A stretch of DNA of 25,875 nt from CAZFYZ01 sp964523735 (lineage in GTDB: Bacteria; Armatimonadota; UBA5829), in assembly GCA_964523735.1 (NCBI GenBank), contig CAZFYZ010000049.1:1-25875 (forward strand), written 5' to 3'. The notes beneath the pieces are model-generated. The model saw only the letters and a program-made list of their open reading frames with translations, was not told the DNA's origin and did no database searches. Within the stretch, counting starts at the first letter, position 1. Each line of letters starts with the position of its first letter. Of this stretch, positions 8,198-15,424 are shown in pieces. The position numbers and the translations under genes were made by a program.

Positions 8198-8331
8198 CTC
8201 ACTGCCACTCCGTGGCGACTTAGTGGAGTCTCTTCTCCAAATAGGCCGAACAATTGGCTGAATCATGGAATAACCAAGGAGACTTCAGGGTAAAAGCGCG
8301 GAGTGATAGTGGATACTGAGGCGCGGAATCG

Positions 8332-8823
8332 ATGTTCTACGGTTCACAAACCCATAGCGTAGACTCGGTCGGCAGGTTTGTCCTTCCGAAGAAGTACCGC
8401 AACAGCCTCGGCGACGACTTCGTTATCACCAAGGGTTTGGGCTGCCTCTGCATATTCACTAAGGACTACGTTGACCTGAAGCTGACGCGCGAGATCGAGT
8501 CACTCGGCAGCCCTCTGCAGTCGCTTCTGAACCCTGATATCGTCCGGCTGAGCCGGCACTTCTTCTCGGAGATGGTCACGACCAATGACGACTCCCAGAA
8601 CCGCGTCACACTGACGCCGGAACACAGGCGCTATGCGGGCATCGAGGAAGAGGTCGTGATCTGCGGCTGCGGGGCGTATATCGAGCTCTGGTCGCCGCAA
8701 TCGCTCGAAGCTTATCGGGAGAAGCATGACCGCGTAGAGGATTTGATCCGCGCTGGAACAGAGCTTCTGCCTCAGCCGGGTGCGAGAGATAATGCCGGAA
8801 TATCACATACCGGTCCTGCTTAG
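8332..8823 (+). CDS. mraZ: Transcriptional regulator MraZ
   Basis: The 163-residue protein has two AbrB-like MraZ repeats: an N-terminal one with DSVGRFVLPKKYRNSL (about residues 11-26) and a second with NRVTLTPEHRRYAGIEEEVV (about 90-110). These match the D-x-x-G-R-h-x-h-P-x-x-h-R signature of MraZ. MraZ is a ring-forming DNA-binding protein that controls the dcw operon through its own promoter. Its position directly before rsmH is the canonical one. The last 30 or so residues (TELLPQPGARDNAGISHTG) look unstructured, and the final 32 nt overlap the rsmH start. The SD before the ATG is weak (GAGG about 10 nt upstream). Confidence 0.95.
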   Translation: MFYGSQTHSVDSVGRFVLPKKYRNSLGDDFVITKGLGCLCIFTKDYVDLKLTREIESLGSPLQSLLNPDIVRLSRHFFSEMVTTNDDSQNRVTLTPEHRRYAGIEEEVVICGCGAYIELWSPQSLEAYREKHDRVEDLIRAGTELLPQPGARDNAGISHTGPA

Positions 8824-9733
8824 AGAGACCATCGCGCTGCTCGAGCCCAAGCCGGGCGGCGTTTACGTTGATGCAACGTTGGGCGGAGGTGGCCACGGGG
8901 CCGAACTGCTCGGAATCCTTGGCCCCGATGGCCTCCTGATAGGAATAGACCGAGACCCGGAAGCGATCGAACATGCGACGAAGCGACTGGCAAAGGGGCC
9001 GGGACGCGCGAAGATCGTCCAGGGGAACTTCCGGGACATAGGGCGGATCCTCGGAGAGCTGGGGATCAGCCAGATCGATGGAGCGATCTTCGACTTAGGC
9101 GTCTCGAGCCGCCAGTTGGACGCCGAGAGAGGGTTCTCGTTCATGCGAGACGAGCCCCTCTCCATGAAGATGGACCCGTCGGAGCCGTCGCCCGATGCGG
9201 CGGACATTGTCAATAGCTATAGCGAACCGGACCTGGCAGGGATCATCCGGAAGTATGGCGAGGAGCGTTACGCAGGGCGCGTTGCCCGGGCGATCGTGGA
9301 GCGCAGGCGAATATCGCCTATCCGCACCACGGGAGAGCTCACCGAAGTCATACTCAGTGCGGTAGGGGCGAGATACCGCGGGCAGGACATCCACCCCGCC
9401 ACCCGCACCTACCAGGGCCTTCGGATCGAAGTCAACCGGGAGTTGGAAGCGGCCGAGGCAGGTATCACCGCTGCAGTCCAACTCCTGAAACCGGGCGGGA
9501 GGATTGCTGTTATCAGCTTCCACTCGCTTGAGGATGGAATTGTGAAATCGATCTTCCGGAGGCTCGCGGGCAAATGCGAATGCCCTCCCAGGCTTCCGGA
9601 GTGCAGATGCGGGGCAAGGCAGATCGTGAGGATTCTCACACGGAAACCGATCGTGCCAAGCCAACAGGAGATACGGGAAAACCCCCGCAGTCGGAGCGCA
9701 AAGCTCCGCGGAGCGGAGAGGGTGGGAATCTGA
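8792..9733 (+). CDS. rsmH: 16S rRNA (cytosine-1402 N4)-methyltransferase
   Basis: RsmH (MraW) transfers a methyl group from SAM to N4 of C1402 in the 16S rRNA P-site region. The SAM-binding motif YVDATLGGGGHGAELL is near the N-terminus, with LIGIDRDPEA, FDLGVSSRQLD, FSFMRDEPLSMKMD, RTYQGLRIEVNREL and PGGRIAVISFHSLEDGIVK following in family order. The Cys-rich CECPPRLPECRCG segment near the C-terminus is also typical. I start at the ATG at 8792 (MPEYHIPVLL, the usual beginning) rather than the in-frame GTG at 8780. At 313 residues it has normal length. It overlaps mraZ by 32 nt, and its TGA shares a base with the next ATG. Confidence 0.97.
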   Translation: MPEYHIPVLLRETIALLEPKPGGVYVDATLGGGGHGAELLGILGPDGLLIGIDRDPEAIEHATKRLAKGPGRAKIVQGNFRDIGRILGELGISQIDGAIFDLGVSSRQLDAERGFSFMRDEPLSMKMDPSEPSPDAADIVNSYSEPDLAGIIRKYGEERYAGRVARAIVERRRISPIRTTGELTEVILSAVGARYRGQDIHPATRTYQGLRIEVNRELEAAEAGITAAVQLLKPGGRIAVISFHSLEDGIVKSIFRRLAGKCECPPRLPECRCGARQIVRILTRKPIVPSQQEIRENPRSRSAKLRGAERVGI

Positions 9734-10125
9734 TGGCAGTAGCGGTTCAGAAACTGAAGACAGAGCAGATGCCCAGGCGAGCATCCAGACCGGAGGCGGC
9801 AGGGAAGCACATGCGCGCCAGGCGGAAGCGTCACGCCAGGTCAAGGAGCTTGCTTCGACTGGCCTGCCCGCTCGTTGTTGGGGCTATGTTCCTTTATGTC
9901 GGCCTCTACGCAAGTTTGACCGCGACCTCCTACACCCAGAGCCGTGTAGACAAGCTCTGCAGGCAGGAGAGGATCAGAAACGAGCGATTGAGGGTCGAGC
10001 TGACCAGGCGCTCCAGCCCAGGCAACGTGGTATCCGCCGCGCAGAGGGCTGGCATGGTCTATGCGACCGAATACGAGTACTTGCGGCGGCCGCCGACAAT
10101 GGCCAGCGCACGTACCGGCGAATAG
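9733..10125 (+). CDS. ftsL: FtsL-like septum protein (single helix plus coiled coil)
   Basis: This is a 130-residue bitopic protein. It has a very basic cytoplasmic part (many Arg/Lys in residues 10-50), one membrane helix (about residues 51-73, PLVVGAMFLYVGLYASL) and a short extracytoplasmic helix with heptad-like spacing (SRVDKLCRQERIRNERLRVE). This topology, size and place between rsmH and ftsI are those of FtsL, which with DivIC/FtsB and FtsQ activates FtsWI. Sequence identity in FtsL is always low, so the call rests on architecture and synteny. The ATG overlaps the rsmH stop (TGATG), and a GGAGAGGG lies upstream. A longer frame reading back into rsmH is not needed. Confidence 0.82.
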   Translation: MAVAVQKLKTEQMPRRASRPEAAGKHMRARRKRHARSRSLLRLACPLVVGAMFLYVGLYASLTATSYTQSRVDKLCRQERIRNERLRVELTRRSSPGNVVSAAQRAGMVYATEYEYLRRPPTMASARTGE

Positions 10126-10132
10126 GCTCGCC

Positions 10133-10210
10133 GAGTTCTGAGTTGTGAGTTTTGAGTTATGAGTTGAACTCTGACCAACTCATAACTCAGAACTCAACAC
10201 TCACAACTGA
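10133..10210. repeat. Inverted repeat built of 7-bp words (GAGTTNT x5 / NAACTCA x5), ftsL-ftsI gap
   Basis: Five consecutive heptads GAGTTCT, GAGTTGT, GAGTTTT, GAGTTAT, GAGTTGA run from 10133 to 10167. After an 8-nt loop, five complementary heptads run from 10176 to 10210. The 33-bp arms (10134-10166 and 10176-10208) differ at four positions, so they would form a long stem in DNA or RNA. It fills nearly the whole intergenic gap and ends 13 nt before ftsI, close to the ftsI ribosome binding region. Confidence 0.88.
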
Positions 10211-10223
10211 TTAGGGTGCAGCC

Positions 10224-12023
10224 ATGGCTTCAGGGAAGAGAGGGTTTGTTAAGAGGAGAACGGTCTGGCTGTTCGCCGTTTTCGTGATGCTGTTCTCAGC
10301 CATCGCGGGACGGTTGGCCTACATCCAGGTCTGCGAGGCCGACCAGTACAGGCGATGGGCCGACATCATCCGCCTGCGTGGACTCGCGATCCCGGCCGCG
10401 CGCGGATGCATCAGAGATCGAACCGGACGAGTATTGGCTGTCAGCATCGAGACAGCCTCTATTTATGCCAATCCTCGCGAGGTCAAGGATCCTGCCGAGA
10501 CTTCAATCCAGGTTGCCTCTCTGATCGGAGGCGATGCCGGCGAGATCAAACGGCGCATCGAGAGCAAGCGAACGCTTGCCTGGCTTGCAAAGAACGTCGA
10601 TCCCAGGCTGGGAGATGAAGTTCGGCGCGGTTACAGGGTTGTTGAGGATGGCAAGCAGTACCGGCGGCGTGTTCCCGGCGTAGGCGTGCAGAGCGATACG
10701 AAGCGGGTCTACCCCGGCGGGAATATGGCCGCTCAGATACTTGGCTTCACGGACTTCTACGGTAACGGCCGCGAAGGTCTGGAGTTCAGGATGGACAGCC
10801 TGCTGCGGGGCCGAGAAGGCCTGATGCAGGCAGAGCTCGATGCCAGGCGGCGGGTTATTCCGGAGACCAGGCATACTGTCCGCAAGCCCGAAGACGGCAA
10901 GGACGTGTATCTGACGATAGATACGACTATCCAGCACCTTGCCGAACAGGCCCTCGCCAGGATGGCGAAGACCTACAAACCGCAGAGTGCCTGCGCTATT
11001 GTGATGAATCCTTACACGGGTGAGATCATTGCGCTGGCGAACTATCCGAGCTACGATCCAAACAGTCCAAGGGCTGTGCCGCCTTCAAAGTGGCGTAATC
11101 GGGCTGTTGCTGATCTCTATGAGCCTGGTAGTACCCTCAAAGTGTTGACGATTGCGGCGGGTTTGAATGAGGGCCTCGATCCGCACGCAGCCTATGCGTA
11201 CTGCAAGGGCCGCGAGAAGATGAAAGGCGGGAGTGTGCCCTGCTCGCTGCATCACCCGTTCAACAACGGGCACGGCGCGGCGGACATGGGCAAGATCATC
11301 CGGCACTCGTGCAACATCGGCGCCGCTCACGTCGCAATGCGGCTGGGGGCGGACAAGCTTCACGAGTATGAGAAGAAGTTCGGGCTGTTGGAGAGGCAGA
11401 AGGCCGGTTTCGGTTGCGAAGCAGTTGGTTGGCTTCCAAAGCCAAACACCTGGCCGCAGATCCAGCTTGCAAACATAGGGTTTGGTCAGGGGATAGCGGT
11501 TACACCCCTACAGATGGCTTCCGTCTACTCGACGATTGCCAATGGCGGGACCTACGTAACGCCTCGGATCATCCGTGAAGTCAGGAACAGCGACGGAACA
11601 GTGCACGAGGCGTTCACACCGTCCAAGGGCAGGCGAGTGATCTCAAAAGAAGCCGCACGGCAGCTCACCAGAATGATGGTGAGCTGTGTCGATGAGGGGA
11701 CGGGCAAGAACGCAGGTATCGAGGGCTGGACAGTCGCCGGCAAGACCGGCAGCGCTCAGATACCCAACCCCAACGCGGGCGGCTATCTGGAGGGTGCTTT
11801 CGTGGCATCATTCATGGGCTTCGCTCCGGCGAACAAGCCGAAGCTGGTGATCGCGGTTGTAGTCAATCGACCACAGGGCTCGCACTACGGTGCAACAGTC
11901 GGCGCGCCGGTCTTTCGTGAGATCGCCGAGAAAGGGCTTCTTTACTACCGGGTGCCTTCGGACGCGCCACAGAAAACCGATCCGCAGCGCGATCAAGATG
12001 GCGATCGTAAGAAGCTGGTGTAG
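10224..12023 (+). CDS. ftsI: Septal peptidoglycan transpeptidase FtsI (class B PBP)
   Basis: This 599-residue protein has one N-terminal membrane helix (about residues 13-30), a PBP dimer/pedestal domain and a C-terminal transpeptidase domain. The three active-site motifs are present: SxxK (Ser303-Thr-Leu-Lys306 in EPGSTLKV), SxN (Ser362-Cys-Asn364) and KTG (Lys507-Thr-Gly509). GREGLEFRMDSLL and GFGQGIAVTPLQMA are further family blocks. No PASTA domains follow, unlike many Firmicutes PBP2x/SpoVD proteins. It crosslinks septal peptidoglycan with FtsW as partner glycosyltransferase. The SD is poor (AGGG about 7 nt upstream) and lies at the foot of the heptad palindrome, so translation could be affected by that stem. 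Confidence 0.95.
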   Translation: MASGKRGFVKRRTVWLFAVFVMLFSAIAGRLAYIQVCEADQYRRWADIIRLRGLAIPAARGCIRDRTGRVLAVSIETASIYANPREVKDPAETSIQVASLIGGDAGEIKRRIESKRTLAWLAKNVDPRLGDEVRRGYRVVEDGKQYRRRVPGVGVQSDTKRVYPGGNMAAQILGFTDFYGNGREGLEFRMDSLLRGREGLMQAELDARRRVIPETRHTVRKPEDGKDVYLTIDTTIQHLAEQALARMAKTYKPQSACAIVMNPYTGEIIALANYPSYDPNSPRAVPPSKWRNRAVADLYEPGSTLKVLTIAAGLNEGLDPHAAYAYCKGREKMKGGSVPCSLHHPFNNGHGAADMGKIIRHSCNIGAAHVAMRLGADKLHEYEKKFGLLERQKAGFGCEAVGWLPKPNTWPQIQLANIGFGQGIAVTPLQMASVYSTIANGGTYVTPRIIREVRNSDGTVHEAFTPSKGRRVISKEAARQLTRMMVSCVDEGTGKNAGIEGWTVAGKTGSAQIPNPNAGGYLEGAFVASFMGFAPANKPKLVIAVVVNRPQGSHYGATVGAPVFREIAEKGLLYYRVPSDAPQKTDPQRDQDGDRKKLV

Positions 12024-12032
12024 AGAATGACG

Positions 12033-12078
12033 GATGGCCGATAGCAGATAGCGGATAGCTATCGGACTACCAGCCATC
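12033..12078. repeat. GATAGCN heptad repeat with inverted partner
   Basis: Four 7-bp words (GATGGCC, GATAGCA, GATAGCG, GATAGCT) occupy 12033-12060. CCGATAG (12038-12044) pairs with CTATCGG (12059-12065), and GATGGC (12033-12038) can pair with GCCATC (12073-12078). It begins nine bases after the ftsI stop. No T-run follows. Confidence 0.65.
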
Positions 12079-12130
12079 GAACTCTCGCTGTGGTACTCCG
12101 CGACAGGGCGTCCTGTAGTAGTGGCAGTTG

Positions 12131-12172
12131 TGAGCTTTGGACTTGTCACTTTGCACTTTTGACTTTTGGTTT
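12131..12172. repeat. NNNACTT heptad repeat
   Basis: The words TGAGCTT, TGGACTT, GTCACTT, TGCACTT and TTGACTT follow each other with a strict 7-bp period from 12131 to 12165, with a degenerate sixth. It ends at the 5' arm of the structured segment described next. Confidence 0.6.
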
Positions 12173-12388
12173 GGGACAGCGGGCAGGGGAGCAGTTGGAA
12201 CTTGGGCGAACCGGCCGTTCTCTCCGGTGTCCCATCTAGTCTTGCCCTCCGACTACCCAGGCGGAGACGCCTGACTTGAGGGCATGCGTCCGGTCAGCCG
12301 ATTGGCCGGAGCTGAACACCGTGGGGTTGTGCGCTGAGCGAGACAACTGGGCGAGTCTTGTTCTGTTACGTGCAACCCCTTCTTTTTT
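12173..12388 (+). ncRNA. Candidate structured RNA or leader with terminator, ftsI-murE gap
   Basis: Successive hairpins can be drawn by hand. P1 is GGGACA (12173-12178) with TGTCCC (12228-12233). P2 is TGCCCTC (12243-12249) with GAGGGCA (12278-12284), enclosing a perfect CAGGCG-GAGA-CGCCTG hairpin (12258-12273) with a GNRA-type loop. P3 is CCGGTCA (12290-12296) with TGGCCGG (12303-12309). The last is the terminator stem at 12323-12379. The segment has no credible ORF. I compared it from memory with tmRNA, RNase P, SRP RNA, 6S, T-box and the common riboswitches and saw no match to their core motifs. It could be a sRNA, a cis-acting leader or merely the 3' end of the ftsI message. No clear promoter precedes it. 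Confidence 0.4.
12323..12388 (+). terminator. Predicted intrinsic terminator between ftsI and murE
   Basis: GGGGTTG (12323-12329) pairs with CAACCCC (12373-12379), extended inward by two G-U wobbles and two G-C pairs to an 11-bp stem. A T-rich run (TTCTTTTTT, 12380-12388) follows at once. The loop is long (over 30 nt) and can fold further (AGAC/GTCT). It would end transcripts coming from mraZ-ftsI, which fits murE having its own promoter. Confidence 0.6.
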
Positions 12389-12420
12389 GACCCCAGTCGA
12401 ATGACTGAACTCAAAAAGGG

Positions 12421-12454
12421 GCGTTATTCCAGACGAATCAGTGCGTTATTCCAG
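12421..12454. promoter_or_regulatory. 12-bp direct repeat, 22-bp period, upstream of murE
   Basis: GCGTTATTCCAG occurs exactly at 12421-12432 and again at 12443-12454. A period of 22 bp puts both on about the same face of the helix. It lies roughly 70-100 bp upstream of the murE -35 region, a plausible operator site for an unknown regulator. Confidence 0.4.
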
Positions 12455-12496
12455 TGGCGGGCGGGACACTAGCCTATGGTCCTTCAGGTCAGTCTT

Positions 12497-12551
12497 TTCG
12501 TTCTTTCGTTCTTTCGTGCTTTCGTGACAGGGCCCCTTCCCGCGCTATAAT
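12497..12551 (+). promoter_or_regulatory. murE promoter with perfect TATAAT, leaderless spacing, overlapped by an 8-bp tandem repeat
   Basis: TATAAT at 12546-12551 lies seven bases before the murE ATG (12559), with GTGACA (12524-12529) 16 bp upstream of it. A start site about seven bases after the -10 falls on or next to the A of ATG, and no SD is visible, so the message is probably leaderless. Four 8-bp units (TTCGTTCT twice, TTCGTGCT, TTCGTGAC) span 12497-12528 and overlap the -35. Confidence 0.65.
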
Positions 12552-12558
12552 AGACAAG

Positions 12559-14058
12559 ATGAAATTCAGCGAACTCAGGCAGCACATATCGGATGCCCGG
12601 ATCGTGAACGATGCGGATGCGGAGGTCACCGGCGTCGCCTACGACAGCCGCAAGGTCGAGCCCGGCTTTGCGTTTGTTGCTATGGCCGGCGGCAGCTTCG
12701 ACGGTCATGACTACATCGAGAAAGCCATCGGATCCGGCGCTAAGGCTGTAGTCGCGGAGCGTGTGGGCTATGAGGCCGGCGCGGGGATCCCTTACGTGAC
12801 GGCCCCCGATGGTCGCCGGGCAATGGGCGAGATCGCCGCCCCGTTCTATGGCTTTCCAAGCAGGCAGATGAAGCTGATCGGCGTCACCGGCACCAGCGGC
12901 AAGACGACTGTCACGCATCTTATCCACTCGATCTTCACCACGGCAGGGGTAAAGGCTGGTTTAATCGGCACGATCGGCGCTCGCATGGGCGACGAACGAC
13001 TGAAGACCGAGCACACGACACCAGAGTCCGCCGACCTGCAGCAGATGCTCAGGCTGATGGCCGACAACGGCGTTGGGGCCTGCGCGATGGAAGTCAGCTC
13101 GCACGGCCTATACCAGGGCCGGGTGCTTGGATGTGAATTCGACTGTGGGGTGTTCACCAACATCGCCCGCGATCACTTGGATTTCCACAAGACTGTGGAG
13201 GCCTATCTGGACGCCAAGTTGATGCTTTTCCGCGACTACCCGAAGCTGTCGCAGAAGTGTTTTCACGCGGTAGTCAACGCTGACGATCCGGCCGCGCAAG
13301 ACGTAGTGAAAGCGCGCGTTGGGGCGGTCTTGACCTTCGGCTTGAACACGCCTGCGGATGTGCAGGGTTCGAACACTGTGGTCACTGAGCGCTCAGTGTC
13401 ATTCGACTTGGGCTGCGCAGGCAGGTCGGTGAAGGTCGAATTGGGCATAGGCGGCGCGTTCAACGTCTACAACGCCCTGGCCGCGGCGAGTGCGGCGATT
13501 GCGCTTGGCATTGATCTGGACACAATCGTGCGAGGCCTGCGTGTCGCGAAGGGTGTGCCGGGGCGGTTCGAATCAGTCGATTGCGGGCAGGATTTCGGTG
13601 TTCTAGTGGACTATGCTCACACGCCTGATGAGATCGAGAACGTGCTGAAGACAGCCCGCCAGCTTACATCACGGCGGCTCGTTGCCGTTTTCGGATGCGG
13701 AGGCAACCGCGACACCGGCAAGCGTCCGATCATGGGCCGGCTGGGCGTGGAGATCGCAGACCTTGCAGTCATCACCTCCGACAACCCTCGCAAAGAGGAC
13801 CCGGAGGCGATCATCCAGGACATCATGGCCGGTATCCCCGATGCGGATCGCCCGCGTACGCAGATCGTGGTGGATCGCCGGGAGGCCATACACAAAGCCA
13901 TCGGCCTGGCGGAGCCTGGTGACCTGATCGTAATCGCCGGCAAGGGCCACGAAGACTACCAGATCTTCGCCGACCGCACCATCCACTTTGATGATCGAGA
14001 AGTGGCGCGCGAAGCGCTGGCCAAGCGAGGGTACGATGCAGCCCATCAAGGCAACTGA
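12559..14058 (+). CDS. murE: UDP-MurNAc-L-Ala-D-Glu:meso-diaminopimelate ligase
   Basis: This cytoplasmic Mur ligase adds the third residue of the stem peptide. The N-terminal domain contains VTGVAYDSRKVEPGFAFVAM. The ATP loop is GVTGTSGKTT (Lys115). TTPESADL, MEVSSHGL, NIARDHLDFH, DYAHTPDEI and FGCGGNRDTGKRP follow in family order. The specificity motif is DNPR (Asp408-Arg411), which in characterised enzymes selects meso-diaminopimelate over lysine. The length of 499 residues is normal. The ATG at 12559 gives the usual MKFSELRQHI opening; an in-frame start at 12454 would add 35 unrelated residues and place the promoter inside the gene. It overlaps murF by 23 nt. Confidence 0.95.
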   Translation: MKFSELRQHISDARIVNDADAEVTGVAYDSRKVEPGFAFVAMAGGSFDGHDYIEKAIGSGAKAVVAERVGYEAGAGIPYVTAPDGRRAMGEIAAPFYGFPSRQMKLIGVTGTSGKTTVTHLIHSIFTTAGVKAGLIGTIGARMGDERLKTEHTTPESADLQQMLRLMADNGVGACAMEVSSHGLYQGRVLGCEFDCGVFTNIARDHLDFHKTVEAYLDAKLMLFRDYPKLSQKCFHAVVNADDPAAQDVVKARVGAVLTFGLNTPADVQGSNTVVTERSVSFDLGCAGRSVKVELGIGGAFNVYNALAAASAAIALGIDLDTIVRGLRVAKGVPGRFESVDCGQDFGVLVDYAHTPDEIENVLKTARQLTSRRLVAVFGCGGNRDTGKRPIMGRLGVEIADLAVITSDNPRKEDPEAIIQDIMAGIPDADRPRTQIVVDRREAIHKAIGLAEPGDLIVIAGKGHEDYQIFADRTIHFDDREVAREALAKRGYDAAHQGN

Positions 14059-15424
14059 CGTAATCAAGGCATGCGGCGGAGAACTGCTTTCCGGCGACCC
14101 GGAGATCAAGATCACCGGCGTCAGCACCGACACGCGCACGATCGCGGCGGGCGACCTATTCTTCGCTCTGACAGGCGAGAGCTCGGATGGCCACAAGTTC
14201 CTGCACGACGCTCTGGCGCGCGGCGCGGCGGGAGTCGTTGTCTCGCGCAAGGTCGAGGCCCGGCAGCTCGCGATCCGCGTTGACGATACACTCGTTGCTC
14301 TTGGCGAGCTGGCGGCGTTCTACCGGTCGAAGTTCGACCCGGTTGTGATTGGCGTTACCGGCAGCGTAGGCAAGACGACGACCAAGGAGATGATCGCTGC
14401 GGTGGTTGCCGCGCGCGGTCCAGTCCTTAAGAACGCGGGCAACTTCAACAACGAGATCGGCCTCCCGCTGACCCTCCTCCAGCTCACGCCCAAGCACGAA
14501 ACTGCTGTTGTCGAGATGGCGATGCGCGGAGCGGGGCAGATTGCCTATCTCGCCAGGATTGCCAGGCCCTCGATCGGCGTGATCACCAACATTCACATGA
14601 CGCATATTGAACTCTTAGGCTCGATGGACGCAATAGCCGGCGCGAAGGGCGAGATCCTCGATTACCTTCCCCCCTCTCCCAGTGGGGGAGGGGTAGGCGC
14701 TGCCGTGCTAAACGCTGACGATGCCTACTTCGAAACCCTCAGCCGCCGCGCAAAGTCCCGCGTGATCTCGTTTGGCGAGGGACCCAAGGCCGACGTTCGT
14801 GCGATCTCTGCGGGACTCGATTCCAAGGGCTGCTGCGCATTCCAGGTGCAGACGCCGAGGGGATCGTTCGACGTTCGCATTCCGGTCCCGGGCGAGCACA
14901 ATATCAAAGACGCACTCGCCGCAATAGCCGTGGGCGAGGTCCTTGGGATTGACCACGACTACATGCGAGAGGCACTGGCAAAGTACACCCCGCCTGAGAA
15001 GCGCTCGAACGTAATCCCAACGCGCCGGGGGTTCGTTATCATCGATGACACCTACAACGCGAGCCCGGCCTCGGTTACGAGCGCCCTCAAGACGTTGGCG
15101 ATGATGGAGGGTGATCGGAAGATCGCGATTCTTGGCGACATGCTCGAACTGGGCGACCACGCTGTTGATGCGCACGTCGAGATCGGGCGGGTTGTCAAAG
15201 AGACAGGGGTCGATATGCTCGTCGTGGTCGGCGAGCTATCGAAGCTAACGTCACGTTCCGCTATCGACGCGGGCCTGCCTGTCGAATCCGTGTTGGAATT
15301 CGATGACAGCTACCAGGCCGCGCGCGAGGTTCCCGCGAAGATCAGGGAGCGCGACGTTGTGTTGGTCAAAGGCTCACGCTCGATGAAGATGGAGCGGGTT
15401 GTGGAGGGGCTGATTGCCGGCTGA
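14036..15424 (+). CDS. murF: UDP-MurNAc-tripeptide:D-Ala-D-Ala ligase
   Basis: MurF attaches D-Ala-D-Ala to complete UDP-MurNAc-pentapeptide. Visible motifs are VSTDTRTIAAGDLFFAL in the N-terminal domain, the ATP loop GVTGSVGKTTT (Lys113), NFNNEIGLPLTLL, EMAMRGAGQI, HIELLGS, GEHNIKDALAA and DDTYNASPASV. I start at the ATG at 14036, inside the end of murE, giving 462 residues and the normal MurF beginning; an AGGG lies just upstream. At residues 210-221 the reading frame passes through a palindromic repeat (YLPPSPSGGGVG), giving a few extra residues in the loop before AAVLNADD compared with what I know of MurF. The frame is kept, so the enzyme should be intact. Confidence 0.95.
   Translation: MQPIKATDVIKACGGELLSGDPEIKITGVSTDTRTIAAGDLFFALTGESSDGHKFLHDALARGAAGVVVSRKVEARQLAIRVDDTLVALGELAAFYRSKFDPVVIGVTGSVGKTTTKEMIAAVVAARGPVLKNAGNFNNEIGLPLTLLQLTPKHETAVVEMAMRGAGQIAYLARIARPSIGVITNIHMTHIELLGSMDAIAGAKGEILDYLPPSPSGGGVGAAVLNADDAYFETLSRRAKSRVISFGEGPKADVRAISAGLDSKGCCAFQVQTPRGSFDVRIPVPGEHNIKDALAAIAVGEVLGIDHDYMREALAKYTPPEKRSNVIPTRRGFVIIDDTYNASPASVTSALKTLAMMEGDRKIAILGDMLELGDHAVDAHVEIGRVVKETGVDMLVVVGELSKLTSRSAIDAGLPVESVLEFDDSYQAAREVPAKIRERDVVLVKGSRSMKMERVVEGLIAG
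14669..14695. repeat. Palindromic element in frame inside murF
   Basis: A degenerate copy of the CCCTCTCC/GGAGAGGG element: CCCCCTCTCCC, AGT loop, GGGGGAGGGG. It lacks most of the 3' tail of the intergenic copies. It encodes a Pro/Ser/Gly-rich loop in MurF and does not disturb the frame. Confidence 0.65.

Noticed and set aside
9574..9732. Longer N-terminus for the FtsL-like protein
   Set aside because: It would lie inside rsmH in another frame; the ATG at 9733 overlapping the rsmH stop is the normal arrangement.
12173..12388. 6S RNA, T-box leader, tmRNA, RNase P RNA or a known riboswitch
   Set aside because: None of the core conserved motifs I know for these classes (for example the T-box GGUGGNACCGCG or the cobalamin box) is present.
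12454..12558. Extended N-terminus for MurE
   Set aside because: The 35 added residues do not resemble MurE and come from the promoter and 8-bp repeat region.
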